A program made the translations under genes and the position numbers. Source: DATBGO01 sp050011895 (GTDB lineage Bacteria; Actinomycetota; Actinomycetes; Streptosporangiales; Streptosporangiaceae). From it: DNA of 58,982 bases. This document shows, piece by piece, positions 16,355-24,242 of the stretch. Where the stretch lies: positions 1 through 58,982 of the forward strand of contig JBEKIF010000053.1 of the NCBI GenBank assembly GCA_050011895.1. Direction: 5' to 3'. The notes beneath the pieces are model-generated. The model saw only the letters and a list, made by a program, of their open reading frames with translations, was not told the DNA's origin and ran no database searches. The number at the start of each line of letters is the position of its first letter. Positions within the stretch are counted from its first letter, which is position 1.

Positions 16355-16650
16355 AGTATGTTCGCACGCCTGGTTTCCTGATCGACCTGCGACGGCTGCC
16401 TGACGAGCACCGCAAGCTGTTCGTGCAGGCCGTGCATGAGATTCTCCGTCCCGCGCTGGACGCTGGCGCGCACAAGGGGGCGGTGCCGTGGCCGAGGGCG
16501 CTGCGCATCCACCGGATCGGCGTGGACTACTCGATGACCTGGAGCTTCGCGGGACCCGATGGCCGAGCGTTGTTCCGGTTGGCAGAAGTCGCAGGCGAAA
16601 CGGTGGTGGTGTGGCTACGTGTCGGCAACCACGGTATCTACGACCCCTGA
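16351..16650 (+). CDS. RelE/ParE-superfamily toxin
   Basis: The product has 99 residues. LRRLPDEHRKLFVQAVHEILRPAL forms the first helices; then come LRIHRIGVDYSMTWSFAGPDGRALFRL and VVWLRVGNHGIYD, the beta-sheet and closing strand typical of RelE/ParE-type toxins, with a late His in the usual position. It overlaps the antitoxin by four bases. The target (ribosomal mRNA or gyrase) cannot be told from sequence. Confidence 0.78.
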   Translation: MKYVRTPGFLIDLRRLPDEHRKLFVQAVHEILRPALDAGAHKGAVPWPRALRIHRIGVDYSMTWSFAGPDGRALFRLAEVAGETVVVWLRVGNHGIYDP

Positions 16651-16868
16651 AGCAGCGCGGAATGGATCCGGTGGATGGGCGGGCAGCCTGTATCGCTATT
16701 CCCCTCAGCTGGGCGCCATCGCTGGCCAGCGCTGCGCAGTTGCCCCGAGAGGCGCGATGCGTACGGGCTGCCGGCCGCGAGGCGACCGATTGGCTCCGCC
16801 TCTTGCAATAGAACTGGCGAGCTCTCAGAACAGGCGCGTGAAGTCCGCGGCCCCAGCTACCTTTCGCA

Positions 16869-17172
16869 ATGGGCTAGATCGGGCCCCGTGCAGTGTGTGC
16901 GAAGCTGTGCGGGATGCCCGCTCGTGTGCACTGCCCACAAATCCGGATGCCAGCCCAGGACACGTATCTGGCCCAGGCAATTGCCGCTTCGTGGATCCAG
17001 CCGCTTCGTCTGCGACGGAGCCGTGGTTGCAGTTCTGGTTGCAGTTCACCAGGGTGCACGGGGGGTCGGGTGGGTACAGATGCCCAGGTCAGGACGCTGG
17101 CGGACCTGCCTGACCGGTAGCTGCGCGGACTCATAATCCGCCGGTCGTGGGTTCGAGCCCCACCCGCCCCAC
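16869..17172 (+). repeat. Attachment-site region 2 with tRNA-Met 3' fragment
   Basis: Bases 17130-17172 are identical to 7379-7421 (tRNA-Met anticodon loop to acceptor end). The 250-base leader is a diverged copy of the leader at 7110-7378. It includes the identical 32-base block at 17021-17052 and the shared GGTACAGATGCCCAGGTCA. The anticodon stem is complete here (GCGGA/TCCGC), but the D arm and 5' acceptor are missing. The dead tyrosine integrase begins 169 bases further on. Confidence 0.75.
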
Positions 17173-17340
17173 TCTTAAGAATCGCAGGTGAGACCCTGTG
17201 ACCTGCGGGAACTGCTCTTCTTCGTGATCTTGCTCGTCAGCGGGGTGTGCGGCCGTATGCGGCCACGAGCGGCCAGATGCAGGTCGCTGTGCCAAATACG
17301 TGCCAAAATCCCAGATCACAGAGGCCGACTGTACCCATGA

Positions 17341-17960
17341 TCAATCCTGGCTCAGCGCTTCGCCGATCCGGCGCTTGGCGAGCTCGTCCTGGCCCACGAC
17401 GCACTTGGCGTAGATCCGCAGCAGCACGTCCACGCTGTGCCCGGCTCACTCCGCGACCTGGGTTGGTAGACGCCGCCGTTCAGCCACGTGGACAAGCAGG
17501 CATGCCGGAGGTCGTACGGGCGCCGCGCGAGCGGCGAGGCTTGCTCGGCCGCGGTCAGGGCCGTCTGGCGCGCTTTGATCCATGCGCGCCGGTAGGTGAT
17601 CGTCGGCAGTTCGCCGCCCCGTACGCGGCCGAACAAACGCGCCGGTCCACCTGACCGGAGACCTTGGGCATTGTCCACTTGATCCGCCGGATCGGGTTCA
17701 TCTCCAGCAGGCCCAGCTCGATCGCGTAGTCCATCGCATTGGCCAGGATGGTGCGGTTCCGTCGGGTCGTGCTGGCAGCCGCGTTCTTCCTGTCCAGTCG
17801 CCCCGTCGCCTGGTCAAGTATCCTGCGGGCCATCGCCACTTCGGCCAGCGCTGACACCGGAGCGCTGTTCCCCGCCACCCAGGCGAGGACCTCGGCAACC
17901 TCGTCAGGCGGTTCGGAGCGCTGCTTGGGGTTGAACCCCCATCGCACCAGCGCCCGGCGA
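17341..17960 (-). pseudogene. Tyrosine integrase, multiply broken
   Basis: Coding pieces on the minus strand give the core-binding domain (DEVAEVLAWVAGNSAPV, AMDYAIELGLLEMNPIRRI). A gap of roughly 100 residues follows, where the first catalytic Arg should be. Then comes the end of the catalytic domain (LARRPYDLRHACLSTWLNGGVY, with the HxxR-type RHA). A frameshift then leads into PTQVAE, a TGA replacing the expected Trp, and AGHSVDVLLRIYAKC. The stop is at 17341. Its 3' end faces the tRNA fragment, the usual position for an integrase. Inactive. Confidence 0.82.
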
Positions 17961-18368
17961 AGGGCTACTGCCCTGCGCCGGGGGCGGCAGTCTTGCCCGC
18001 CGCCTGCGCCTGGGGAGGCTACGGCGCGGGCAACTGCCGCCAGGCCGGTTCGCCCCGCACCCGCCCGTGACACTCCCCGGCCGCTACGAACACCCGGCAG
18101 CGCCAAGGGCCACGCGGACCTGCCAGGGTGCGGGCGAGGTCCGTCCTTCACGCGCCGGGGCATCCTCTCACCGGAGAAGATCACCGTAAAGGGCGCTGCG
18201 GCCTGCGGCCTCCGCGTCCCTTGCTCCCCAAGGGCAGACCCTTGACGGCGTTCTTCACCGGCAAGACCTCGGCACCTATCAGGAGGACGGGAGGAGTGGC
18301 GGGTCAGCCGAGGTAGTGCTGGTCGTGGCCCTCGGACGACACCCGACCGGGCTTGCCATACTGGCCCC
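17961..18368. other. Stretch with no gene recognised
   Basis: Decayed sequence, perhaps the lost N-terminus of the tyrosine integrase, followed by the lspA upstream region. No coherent frame. Confidence 0.4.
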
Positions 18369-18890
18369 GTGGCTGTGAACGCTCGCTGCATGGCGGTACT
18401 TGCCTGGACGGCGCTGCTGGGCATCAGCTTGGACCAGGGGACCAAGGCACTGGTGGCCGCGACTCGGGAGGGTAAGCCCCCGATCCGGGTAGTCGGTCAG
18501 ATCCTGACCGTCTATGTCACTCGGAACTCCGGTGCTGCCTTCGGCTTCGCGCCAGCCGCGACCGTGCTGTTCACGGGCGTGGCAGCGGCGGCTGCCGTAG
18601 TGATCGTCATCAAAGTGCCCCGGCTGCGTTCGGTCGGCTGGGCGGCAGCGCTCGGGCTGGTGCTGGCGGGAGCTATCGGGAACCTGTGTGACCGGCTGCT
18701 GCGAGGACCGGGCATCGGCCGTGGCGCCGTCGTCGACTTCATTGATCTGCGGCACTTCGCCGACTTCAATATCGCTGATAGCTGCCTGACATGCGGAGTT
18801 GTGCTCATCGTCCTGCTGTCGCTCCGCGGTATTCCTATGACAGACGATGCAGGGGCCAGCGTGCCCGATCCGCGCCCGATCGGACACTGA
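18369..18890 (+). CDS. lspA: Lipoprotein signal peptidase (prolipoprotein signal peptidase II)
   Basis: The product has 173 residues with four hydrophobic helices. The family motifs are present: SLDQGTKALV after helix 1, TRNSGAAFG, GNLCDRLLRG with the first catalytic Asp, and VVDFIDL through FNIADS with the second Asp. The enzyme removes signal peptides from diacylglyceryl prolipoproteins in the membrane. The start is GTG at 18369 with no ribosome site; CATACT lies six bases before it, so the mRNA may be leaderless. The gene stands alone at the edge of integrated DNA and may be an extra copy. Confidence 0.88.
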   Translation: MAVNARCMAVLAWTALLGISLDQGTKALVAATREGKPPIRVVGQILTVYVTRNSGAAFGFAPAATVLFTGVAAAAAVVIVIKVPRLRSVGWAAALGLVLAGAIGNLCDRLLRGPGIGRGAVVDFIDLRHFADFNIADSCLTCGVVLIVLLSLRGIPMTDDAGASVPDPRPIGH

Positions 18891-19296
18891 CTGGGCAGGG
18901 CACCTACCGCTGGCGATGCAGCACGAAGGTGCAGCAGCGAGGCTGAAGCCAATCAACCGTTATCAACGGCGTGACCTGCCTAGACACCATCGACGACTGC
19001 TTGGCCGCGAGTTCGCATCGAGAGGATCAGCGAGCAGCAGACTGACTAGCCCCCGAACACTTGATCATGCCTAATGCATGCCCAAATCGAGTTAGGAGCC
19101 TTCGTTTGCCCGGCGTTGTTGTGAGGGGTCTGTAAAACCGCCGCCGGTTCGGTCCAGCATCCGGCGAGGCAGAGGAGGCCGAGCTTACTAGCCGCACGTG
19201 CGCGCTGTGTGCCCGATGGGTCGGTCAGTGGCCATGCTTGACGCCAACGCCTGTGACCGCCATCGACCAGGTTGCCGGTAGCTCACACCGAGGAGA
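18891..19296. other. Intergenic stretch with no gene recognised
   Basis: Lower coding signal in all frames, with many stops on both strands. No repeat, terminator or RNA gene could be supported. Confidence 0.5.
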
Positions 19297-19755
19297 TCAT
19301 TGGCCCTCGATGGGCAGCTGCCAGGAGAGTTCGATGAACACTGACCTGCCGTCCATGTCTTCGCGGTGACCCCACCTATCAGCCATTAGACTGACGAGGC
19401 CGAGACCGCGGCCTTCCTCCGTCAATTGGTCCTGTGGACGCGGCATGGGCACCTGATGCGAGCCTGCATCGTGAACCTCTACGCGAACCGCTGACGGGTA
19501 GCGGCTCGCGGCGACGTCGAAGGATCCGCCTTGGCCAGACGCCGTATGGATGACGGCGTTGGTAGCTAGCTCGGAGGCAAGCAGGACAGCTTCGTCCACC
19601 ACGGGTACTGGGCCGAGGACGAGCCTGACGAACTCACGGACGCGGGCGACCTGGTCGGGGCTGCCCGGGAAGGTTCGCTTGACCGTGACCGCATAGCTGC
19701 TCGGTAACGATGGGGCACCTCGGTCGTCGGCGGTGGCGGACGATGCTGCGGTCAT
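19297..19755 (-). CDS. HATPase-type ATP-binding protein (anti-sigma-like kinase)
   Basis: The product has 152 residues from the ATG at 19755. GHKL ATPase boxes are clear: N box ELATNAVIHTASG, G1 VEVHDAG, and G2 EEGRGLGLVSLMADRWG. There is no histidine phosphoacceptor domain or membrane segment. The single-domain form resembles RsbW/SpoIIAB-type anti-sigma kinases, which are very common in actinobacteria. A TTG start at 19776 would add seven residues. It diverges from a small GntR-type regulator with repeats between them. Confidence 0.87.
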   Translation of the reverse strand: MTAASSATADDRGAPSLPSSYAVTVKRTFPGSPDQVARVREFVRLVLGPVPVVDEAVLLASELATNAVIHTASGQGGSFDVAASRYPSAVRVEVHDAGSHQVPMPRPQDQLTEEGRGLGLVSLMADRWGHREDMDGRSVFIELSWQLPIEGQ

Positions 19756-19835
19756 GGATCGGCTGCCGTGGACCAAGAGAACTGGCCTCCGCTGTAGCTC
19801 TGTATGCCGTCAGAGCATGTCCGTCAATGAGTGTA

Positions 19836-19900
19836 GAGCAGATCAGAACAGAGCAGATAAGTGATACCCCCTGGTCATATCTAGTCTTAATAGATCTAGT
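19836..19900. promoter_or_regulatory. Repeat-containing divergent promoter region
   Basis: GAGCAGAT occurs at 19836 and 19851, and ATCTAGT at 19879 and 19894; both pairs repeat at exactly 15 bases. They lie between the divergent ATP-binding protein and GntR-type genes and are plausible operators for the regulator. Toward the ATP-binding protein, TTGACG and TACAGA are 17 bases apart. Confidence 0.4.
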
Positions 19901-19908
19901 TTGATCTT

Positions 19909-20145
19909 GTGACCGTAGACCATGGGGCGCCGGAGCCTGCCTACCAGCAGCTATCCGCCATCCTCCGGACGAGGATCGCCAAGGGCGAGTGGCGGAGCGG
20001 TCCCCTGCCGTCGGTCAAGCAGCTTCAGCAGGAGTACGGCGTCGGCCGCGACACTGTGCTCCGCGCCATCGACATCCTGCGCGAAGAGAGCCTGGTCTTC
20101 ACCGTGCCCAGGCGTGGTACCTACGTCAGACGGGCCACCAAATAG
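19909..20145 (+). CDS. Small GntR-family winged-helix regulator
   Basis: The product has 78 residues from the GTG at 19909. It is only the winged-helix domain: AYQQLSAILRTRIAKGEW, LPSVKQLQQEYGVGRDTVLRAIDIL, and the wing VFTVPRRGTYVRR. No effector-binding domain follows; the stop comes right after the wing. Such one-domain GntR proteins accompany anti-sigma-like ATPases and element genes in actinobacteria. No ribosome site is visible, so it may be translated from a leaderless mRNA. It probably acts on the repeats just upstream. Confidence 0.87.
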   Translation: MTVDHGAPEPAYQQLSAILRTRIAKGEWRSGPLPSVKQLQQEYGVGRDTVLRAIDILREESLVFTVPRRGTYVRRATK

Positions 20146-20400
20146 CGGGCCGCAAGGCCGCAGACGCCGCCATGAGACGGCTATTGAGATGGGAGCTGGC
20201 GCGCTGACGAGCGTTTGCCGCTGCGCGTACACCTAGCCCTCTGCGTTGCACGTTCGCCAGAACCTGACGCGGCGCCGCGTCAGCGGCGGGTGACGACCGA
20301 TCGTGGGCAGCGGTAAGAGTTTCGTTTCCAGCCCGCCGCCTGCTCGGACGCCGTGCCTCCGTTCGAAGCGTCGACGAGGCAGCGGCGATACCCTAGAAGA

Positions 20401-20700
20401 GTGACCGATGAGGTGCTGACCTTGGAAGAGCTGCGCCGCCGCCGCGCGGAGATCCTCGGCGTCGCGCGAAAGCGCAGGGCTCATCGGATCGCGGTATTCG
20501 GTTCGGTCGCTAGGGGCGAGGCTCGGCCAGATAGTGATCTAGACCTGCTCGTGGATTTCGAGCCGGGCGCCTCGCTTCTCGATCACGTCGGCTTGTTCCA
20601 GGATCTTGAGGAACTCCTCGGCGTCGGAGTCGACGTCGTCACGCGCAGCCCCCTCAAGCCGCGGGACGGACACATTCGCACCGAGGCCGTAGATCTGTGA
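20401..20700 (+). CDS. MNT-type nucleotidyltransferase (MntA-like antitoxin)
   Basis: The product has 99 residues from the GTG at 20401. It has the minimal nucleotidyltransferase motif: AVFGSVARGEARPDSDLDLLVDF (GS followed by DxD), then HVGLFQDLEELLGVGVDVV. Such MNT proteins usually pair with a HEPN toxin, which they inactivate by transferring AMP to it. A HEPN-like start overlaps the stop codon here but is soon cut off, so the antitoxin appears orphaned. Confidence 0.85.
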   Translation: MTDEVLTLEELRRRRAEILGVARKRRAHRIAVFGSVARGEARPDSDLDLLVDFEPGASLLDHVGLFQDLEELLGVGVDVVTRSPLKPRDGHIRTEAVDL

Positions 20701-20792
20701 CCAGGGGAGTCGAAGACCTTCTGGCAGACCTGGCTGAGGCGGCCGGAGGTGTGAAGTGGCGCGGACCTGGTTGTCGATCCGGGTCGACCTGA
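20697..20792 (+). pseudogene. Possible truncated HEPN toxin start
   Basis: A GTG overlapping the MNT stop opens TRGVEDLLADLAEAAGG, which resembles the first helix of HEPN toxins. The frame closes after 31 residues, and the pRiA4b-like gene begins inside it. The overlap is typical of MNT-HEPN pairs, but the similarity is short, so this call is tentative. Confidence 0.3.
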
Positions 20793-21318
20793 TCGAGGGC
20801 CGCGGCGAGCAGTACTGGCCCCGGCCAGGACGGATCTTCGCGGCCGCGCGCAGCCATACCTTCAAACAGCTCGCCGACGCTATCGACGACGCGTTCGCCC
20901 GCTGGGACCGCTCGCACCTGCAGGAGTTCACCTCGCCGACGGCAGGCGCTTGTGCGATCCGGACCCGGGCTGGGAGATCGAGGGCGAGGTCACCGAGGAC
21001 TACCGGGAAGTGAAGCTGTCGCGGCTGCACCCGGGAGAGCAGTTCGCCTACGTGTTCGACCTCGGCGACGACTGGGCCCACGTGTGCACCGTCGGCGCGC
21101 GGCGGATCGACCCGGTCGAGGTCCTGGGGATCCGGCCAGACACGCCGCTGCCGTACTGGGGCTGGGGCGACATGCCCGACCAGTACCGGCGCCGCTGGGA
21201 CGGCGACGACGGCGAGTCACCTCCGCCCAGGAACCCGGGGCTCGCTGATCTTCCACCGCTCCGGCCTCACTGGGGGCCCCGCAACAGTCGGCCGAGGCGA
21301 AGGTTCACGGCACTGTAG
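20756..21318 (+). pseudogene. Plasmid pRiA4b ORF-3-like protein, frameshifted
   Basis: The first frame from 20756 encodes WLSIRVDLIEGRGEQYWPRPGR and FKQLADAIDDAFARWDRSHL. Near 20932 one base is missing: TTCACC-TCGCC should read FTLADGRRL. The second frame continues with CDPDPGWEIEGEV, KLSRLHPGEQFAYVFDLGDDWAHVC and GDMPDQYRRRWDGDDGE to the stop at 21318. This is the PF07929-type pattern seen in plasmid pRiA4b ORF-3 proteins, of unknown activity. One base restores an entire gene of about 190 residues, so sequencing error remains possible. Confidence 0.7.
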
Positions 21319-21691
21319 CCAGGCACCTGCCGACCAGGCAACCACCCACCTGGCCTCCCCCGAGCCCGCCCCATGCTGCCGCGGGCGCCCGCGCAGAACA
21401 CCCAGATCCGCACCATTTGGAGGTGATTCCGTCAGGTCCAAACCGACGTCCATAACGACCGTTATCTTGCTCGCGTAACTGCTGTTCCTGCATGATCCGT
21501 CCACGCCTGTCGGACCGAGCAGGGTCGCCCGTTCGCGTCTGCCATCTCCCGCCGCAGGAATTCTGCCGTACTGCGTACTCCGCCCGGCCGAAGGTCCTGT
21601 GTGCAGGGACGTTGGTCCGTGGCTCGTGCTCCCGTGACGCGGTGGAGTGACTGTGACAGAGGACACCGCGCATTGAGAAGAAGGAGCGCGG
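21319..21691. other. Intergenic stretch with no gene recognised
   Basis: No coherent frame on either strand. It includes the promoter region of the LLM oxidoreductase; no hairpin or operator stands out. Confidence 0.5.
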
Positions 21692-22687
21692 ATGGAGATC
21701 TCATGCGCATTTCCGACGACGCTCGACTCGCCCCAGCACGTCGCGCTCGCCGAGCAGCTGGGGTACGAGCGCGCCTGGCTGTACGACACGCCGCAGCAAA
21801 GCCCGGATGTGTGGATGACGCTCGCGCTGGCGGCGGAGCGAACCGGGCGCATCGGCCTCGGCCCGGGCGTCCTGGTCCCCACGCTGCGCCACCCGATGGT
21901 CAACGCGGCGGCCACCGCCGCGCTTGCGGCGCTGGCGCCCAACCGCGTCGCCGTCGCCTTCGGCACAGGCTTTACCGGACGCCGAGCGATGGGCTATCGC
22001 GCTATTCCCTGGTCGTACATGGACGCTTACATCCGCGCCTACCGCGGGTTGCTGCGCGGCGAGACGATCGAGTGGGAGGGCGCTCGGATGCGCATGCTCC
22101 ACCCGCCCGGCCATGCCGCCGCGCGCCCGGTCGACGTGCCTGTCATCGTCGCCGCGCTAGGACCGAAAGGGCGTGCGGTGGCGCGCGAGCTGGGCGACGG
22201 CCTGTTCGTGACCCTTTCGATACCGCAATTCGCCAAGGAGTTCTCGCGCGTGTCCTACCTCTTCTGGGGGACCGTCCTGGACGACGGCGAGGATCTCCAG
22301 TCCGGGCGGGTGCGCGCGGCGGGAGGACCGGGGCTCGCGCTTGCCTACCACGGTGCCCACGAGTTCAATATGCCGCTGTCGGAGCTGCCGGGCGGGGCGG
22401 AGTGGCAGGCGGTGATTGACCGGACGCCGCCCATGGACCGTCACCTGGCAGTCCACGATCAGCACTGTGTCAGCCTCAACGAGGCCGACCAGGCGGCGTG
22501 GGATGCGGGCGGGTACGCCATGCTCGGGCAGGTGACGCTCAGCGGAACCGCCGATGAGTTCCGCGCGCGGCTCCACGATCTCGCTGACGTCGGCGTGACC
22601 GAGCTCGTCTATCAGCCCTGCGGGCCCGACATCCGTCGGGAGCTCGAGGTATTCATGACAACCGCGAAGGCGGCCGCTGAGGCCTGA
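21692..22687 (+). CDS. LLM-class F420-dependent oxidoreductase
   Basis: The product has 331 residues with a luciferase-like TIM barrel. Visible features are ALAEQLGYERAWLYDTP, ALAAERTGRIGLGPGVLVP, the RHPMVNAAATAALAALAPNRV segment, VAFGTGFTGRRAMG, and PVDVPVIVAALGPKGRAVARELGDG. These match F420- or FMN-dependent enzymes that transfer hydride to small alcohols, imines or quinones; the substrate is unknown. AAGGAG stands six bases before the ATG. The stop is 11 bases from the SMP-30 gene, so both are probably one operon for oxidation and lactone hydrolysis. Confidence 0.9.
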   Translation: MEISCAFPTTLDSPQHVALAEQLGYERAWLYDTPQQSPDVWMTLALAAERTGRIGLGPGVLVPTLRHPMVNAAATAALAALAPNRVAVAFGTGFTGRRAMGYRAIPWSYMDAYIRAYRGLLRGETIEWEGARMRMLHPPGHAAARPVDVPVIVAALGPKGRAVARELGDGLFVTLSIPQFAKEFSRVSYLFWGTVLDDGEDLQSGRVRAAGGPGLALAYHGAHEFNMPLSELPGGAEWQAVIDRTPPMDRHLAVHDQHCVSLNEADQAAWDAGGYAMLGQVTLSGTADEFRARLHDLADVGVTELVYQPCGPDIRRELEVFMTTAKAAAEA

Positions 22688-22698
22688 AGGGACCGAAC

Positions 22699-23601
22699 AT
22701 GGCCCGCGCGCGAACCCTGACACCGCTGTTCGAGGGCGGCAGCTACTTCGAGTGCCCGCGTTGGCACGACGGCCGGTGGTGGGTTTCGGACTTCTACCGC
22801 CGCGCCGTCTTCACCTACGACCGCGATGGACGCGAGACGCAGGTGATGGAGGTCGAGGCCCAGCCGTCGGGGCTGGGCTGGCTGCCCAACGGCGACCTGC
22901 TCGTCGTCTCGATGAAAGACCGGCGCGTGCTGCGACGGGCTCCCGACGGCAGCGTCGCGGTCCATGCCGACGTGGCCAAGCTGACCACTGGTCACCTCAA
23001 TGATATGGTCGTCGACCGCCAAGGCCGTGCGTACGCAGGAGACTTCGGCTTCGACCTCATGGGCGGCGGCCAGCCGACGCCAGCCAGCCTTGTGCGCATC
23101 GACCCCGACGGTGCCGCCACGATCGTGGCGCGGGACATGTGGTTCCCCAACGGATCGGTGATCACCGACGATGGCACGCTGATCGTAGCCGAGACGTTCG
23201 CCGCCCGCCTCACGGCCTTCAAGATCCAGCCTGACGGCTCGCTGACCGACCGGCACGTGTGGGCGCAGGTCCAGGCGGCGCCCGAACCAGCCGACACAGC
23301 GACGATGCTCTCTGCGGTCAGCTTCGCTCCCGACGGCTGCGCGCTGGACGCTGAGGGGCACGTATGGGCGGCGAACGCGCTGGGCGCAGCGGTGTGCCGC
23401 GTCGCCCCCGGCGGCCAGATCGTCGATGAAGTCCGGATGCCCGGGGGGCTGAGCGCGTTCGCGTGCGGACTCGGCGGCGGGGACGGGCGGACGCTGATCG
23501 CATGCGTCGCGCCCGACTTTAACGAAGAGGCGCGGTCAGCTGCGCGCGAGGCTGCGTTGTTGACAACAACTGTCGAGGTTCCGCACGCGGGCCTACCGTA
23601 G
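22699..23601 (+). CDS. SMP-30/gluconolactonase-family protein
   Basis: The product has 300 residues. The six-bladed propeller repeats are visible (SYFECPRWHDGRWWVSDFYRR, SGLGWLPNGDLLVVSM, GHLNDMVVDRQGRAYAGDFGF, WFPNGSVITDDGTLIVAET). The family's metal ligands fit the Glu in FECPRW, the Asn in LNDMVV and FPNG, and the late Asp in APDGCALDAEG. Members hydrolyse sugar or phosphotriester lactones. It follows the LLM oxidoreductase by 11 bases. A second family member lies at 26152-26976. Confidence 0.9.
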   Translation: MARARTLTPLFEGGSYFECPRWHDGRWWVSDFYRRAVFTYDRDGRETQVMEVEAQPSGLGWLPNGDLLVVSMKDRRVLRRAPDGSVAVHADVAKLTTGHLNDMVVDRQGRAYAGDFGFDLMGGGQPTPASLVRIDPDGAATIVARDMWFPNGSVITDDGTLIVAETFAARLTAFKIQPDGSLTDRHVWAQVQAAPEPADTATMLSAVSFAPDGCALDAEGHVWAANALGAAVCRVAPGGQIVDEVRMPGGLSAFACGLGGGDGRTLIACVAPDFNEEARSAAREAALLTTTVEVPHAGLP

Positions 23602-23659
23602 AGGCCAGGATGAGTCCGTCGGGCAAGGGTTAATGGGACGGTGCCGAACGACGACCCCG

Positions 23660-23880
23660 AAGCGGAACGAAGTACCGCCGAGGGACGCAAGCACCCGTCC
23701 GGCACCATTGGCGGCAGGATCAGACCGTCGGTGCTGAGGCTGACCGCTTCCTCGGGACGAAGCCCGGCGTATTACATCACCGCGAAAAAGCGACGAGCCG
23801 GGGCCCGCTCGGCTGCTGGGCGCGCACTGCCTCCAGCAGCGCTCGCGCCTGGCGCCGGGTCGCGGGAATCGGGTACATCG
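23660..23880 (-). pseudogene. Tyrosine integrase middle fragment
   Basis: The minus strand reads RRQARALLEAVRAQQPSGP, RLVAFFAVM, a TAA in place of the expected Tyr, then YAGLRPEEAVSLSTDGLILPP. This is the start of an actinobacterial tyrosine integrase catalytic domain, including the first catalytic Arg. No other part of the gene adjoins it. It is exactly the kind of segment missing from the integrase at 17341-17960. Confidence 0.65.
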
Positions 23881-23882
23881 GA

Positions 23883-24150
23883 TCGGCTCACGACGAAGCC
23901 GGGCTGGAGGTGCTGAAAGCCGCGGCGCGTCAGCGCCTGGCGGCCGGGCAGGGCGAGCTTGATCTGGGCCTGGATCCGGCTGAGCCGGGCCCGGCGGGGG
24001 TGCTGGCGGCGGGCTGCTGCCGATCACTGCCTCGCGCATGGGGCACCTGTGGGATGCCCTGTCGGGTGGCCATGACGAGCTGGCCTTCGGCCGGGCCGCC
24101 GGCCATCCGGGCGACAGATCAGCTGAAAGGCGCGCCCGCGGGGGGAGGAC
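23883..24150 (+). mobile_element. IS1634-type transposase, N-terminal fragment
   Basis: The first frame reads AHDEAGLEVLKAAARQRLAA and GQGELDLGLD. After a shift the next frame reads LPITASRMGHLWDALSGGHD and LAFGRAAGHPGD. Both match the region before the catalytic domain of IS1634-type transposases, in the right order. The DDE domain is missing. A later piece of the same family occurs at 25145-25246. Confidence 0.6.
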
Positions 24151-24242
24151 GGCCAGCGTGGTGTTCTCCTGGGTCAGGGTAGCGGGGTTGGCCCGTTGCG
24201 CTAGCGGTTCAGGTAGGGCCGGAGGCAACTCTGCTGCGGCGG

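Noticed and set aside
17131..17319. Minus-strand ORF ending in GRVGLEPTTGGL
   Set aside because: The ending is antisense tRNA and the rest has no coding features; it is a shadow of the attachment site.
21305..21673. Minus-strand ORF with a tRNA-like translated motif (WQTRTGDPARSD)
   Set aside because: No tRNA arms could be folded at this place and no other coding evidence exists.
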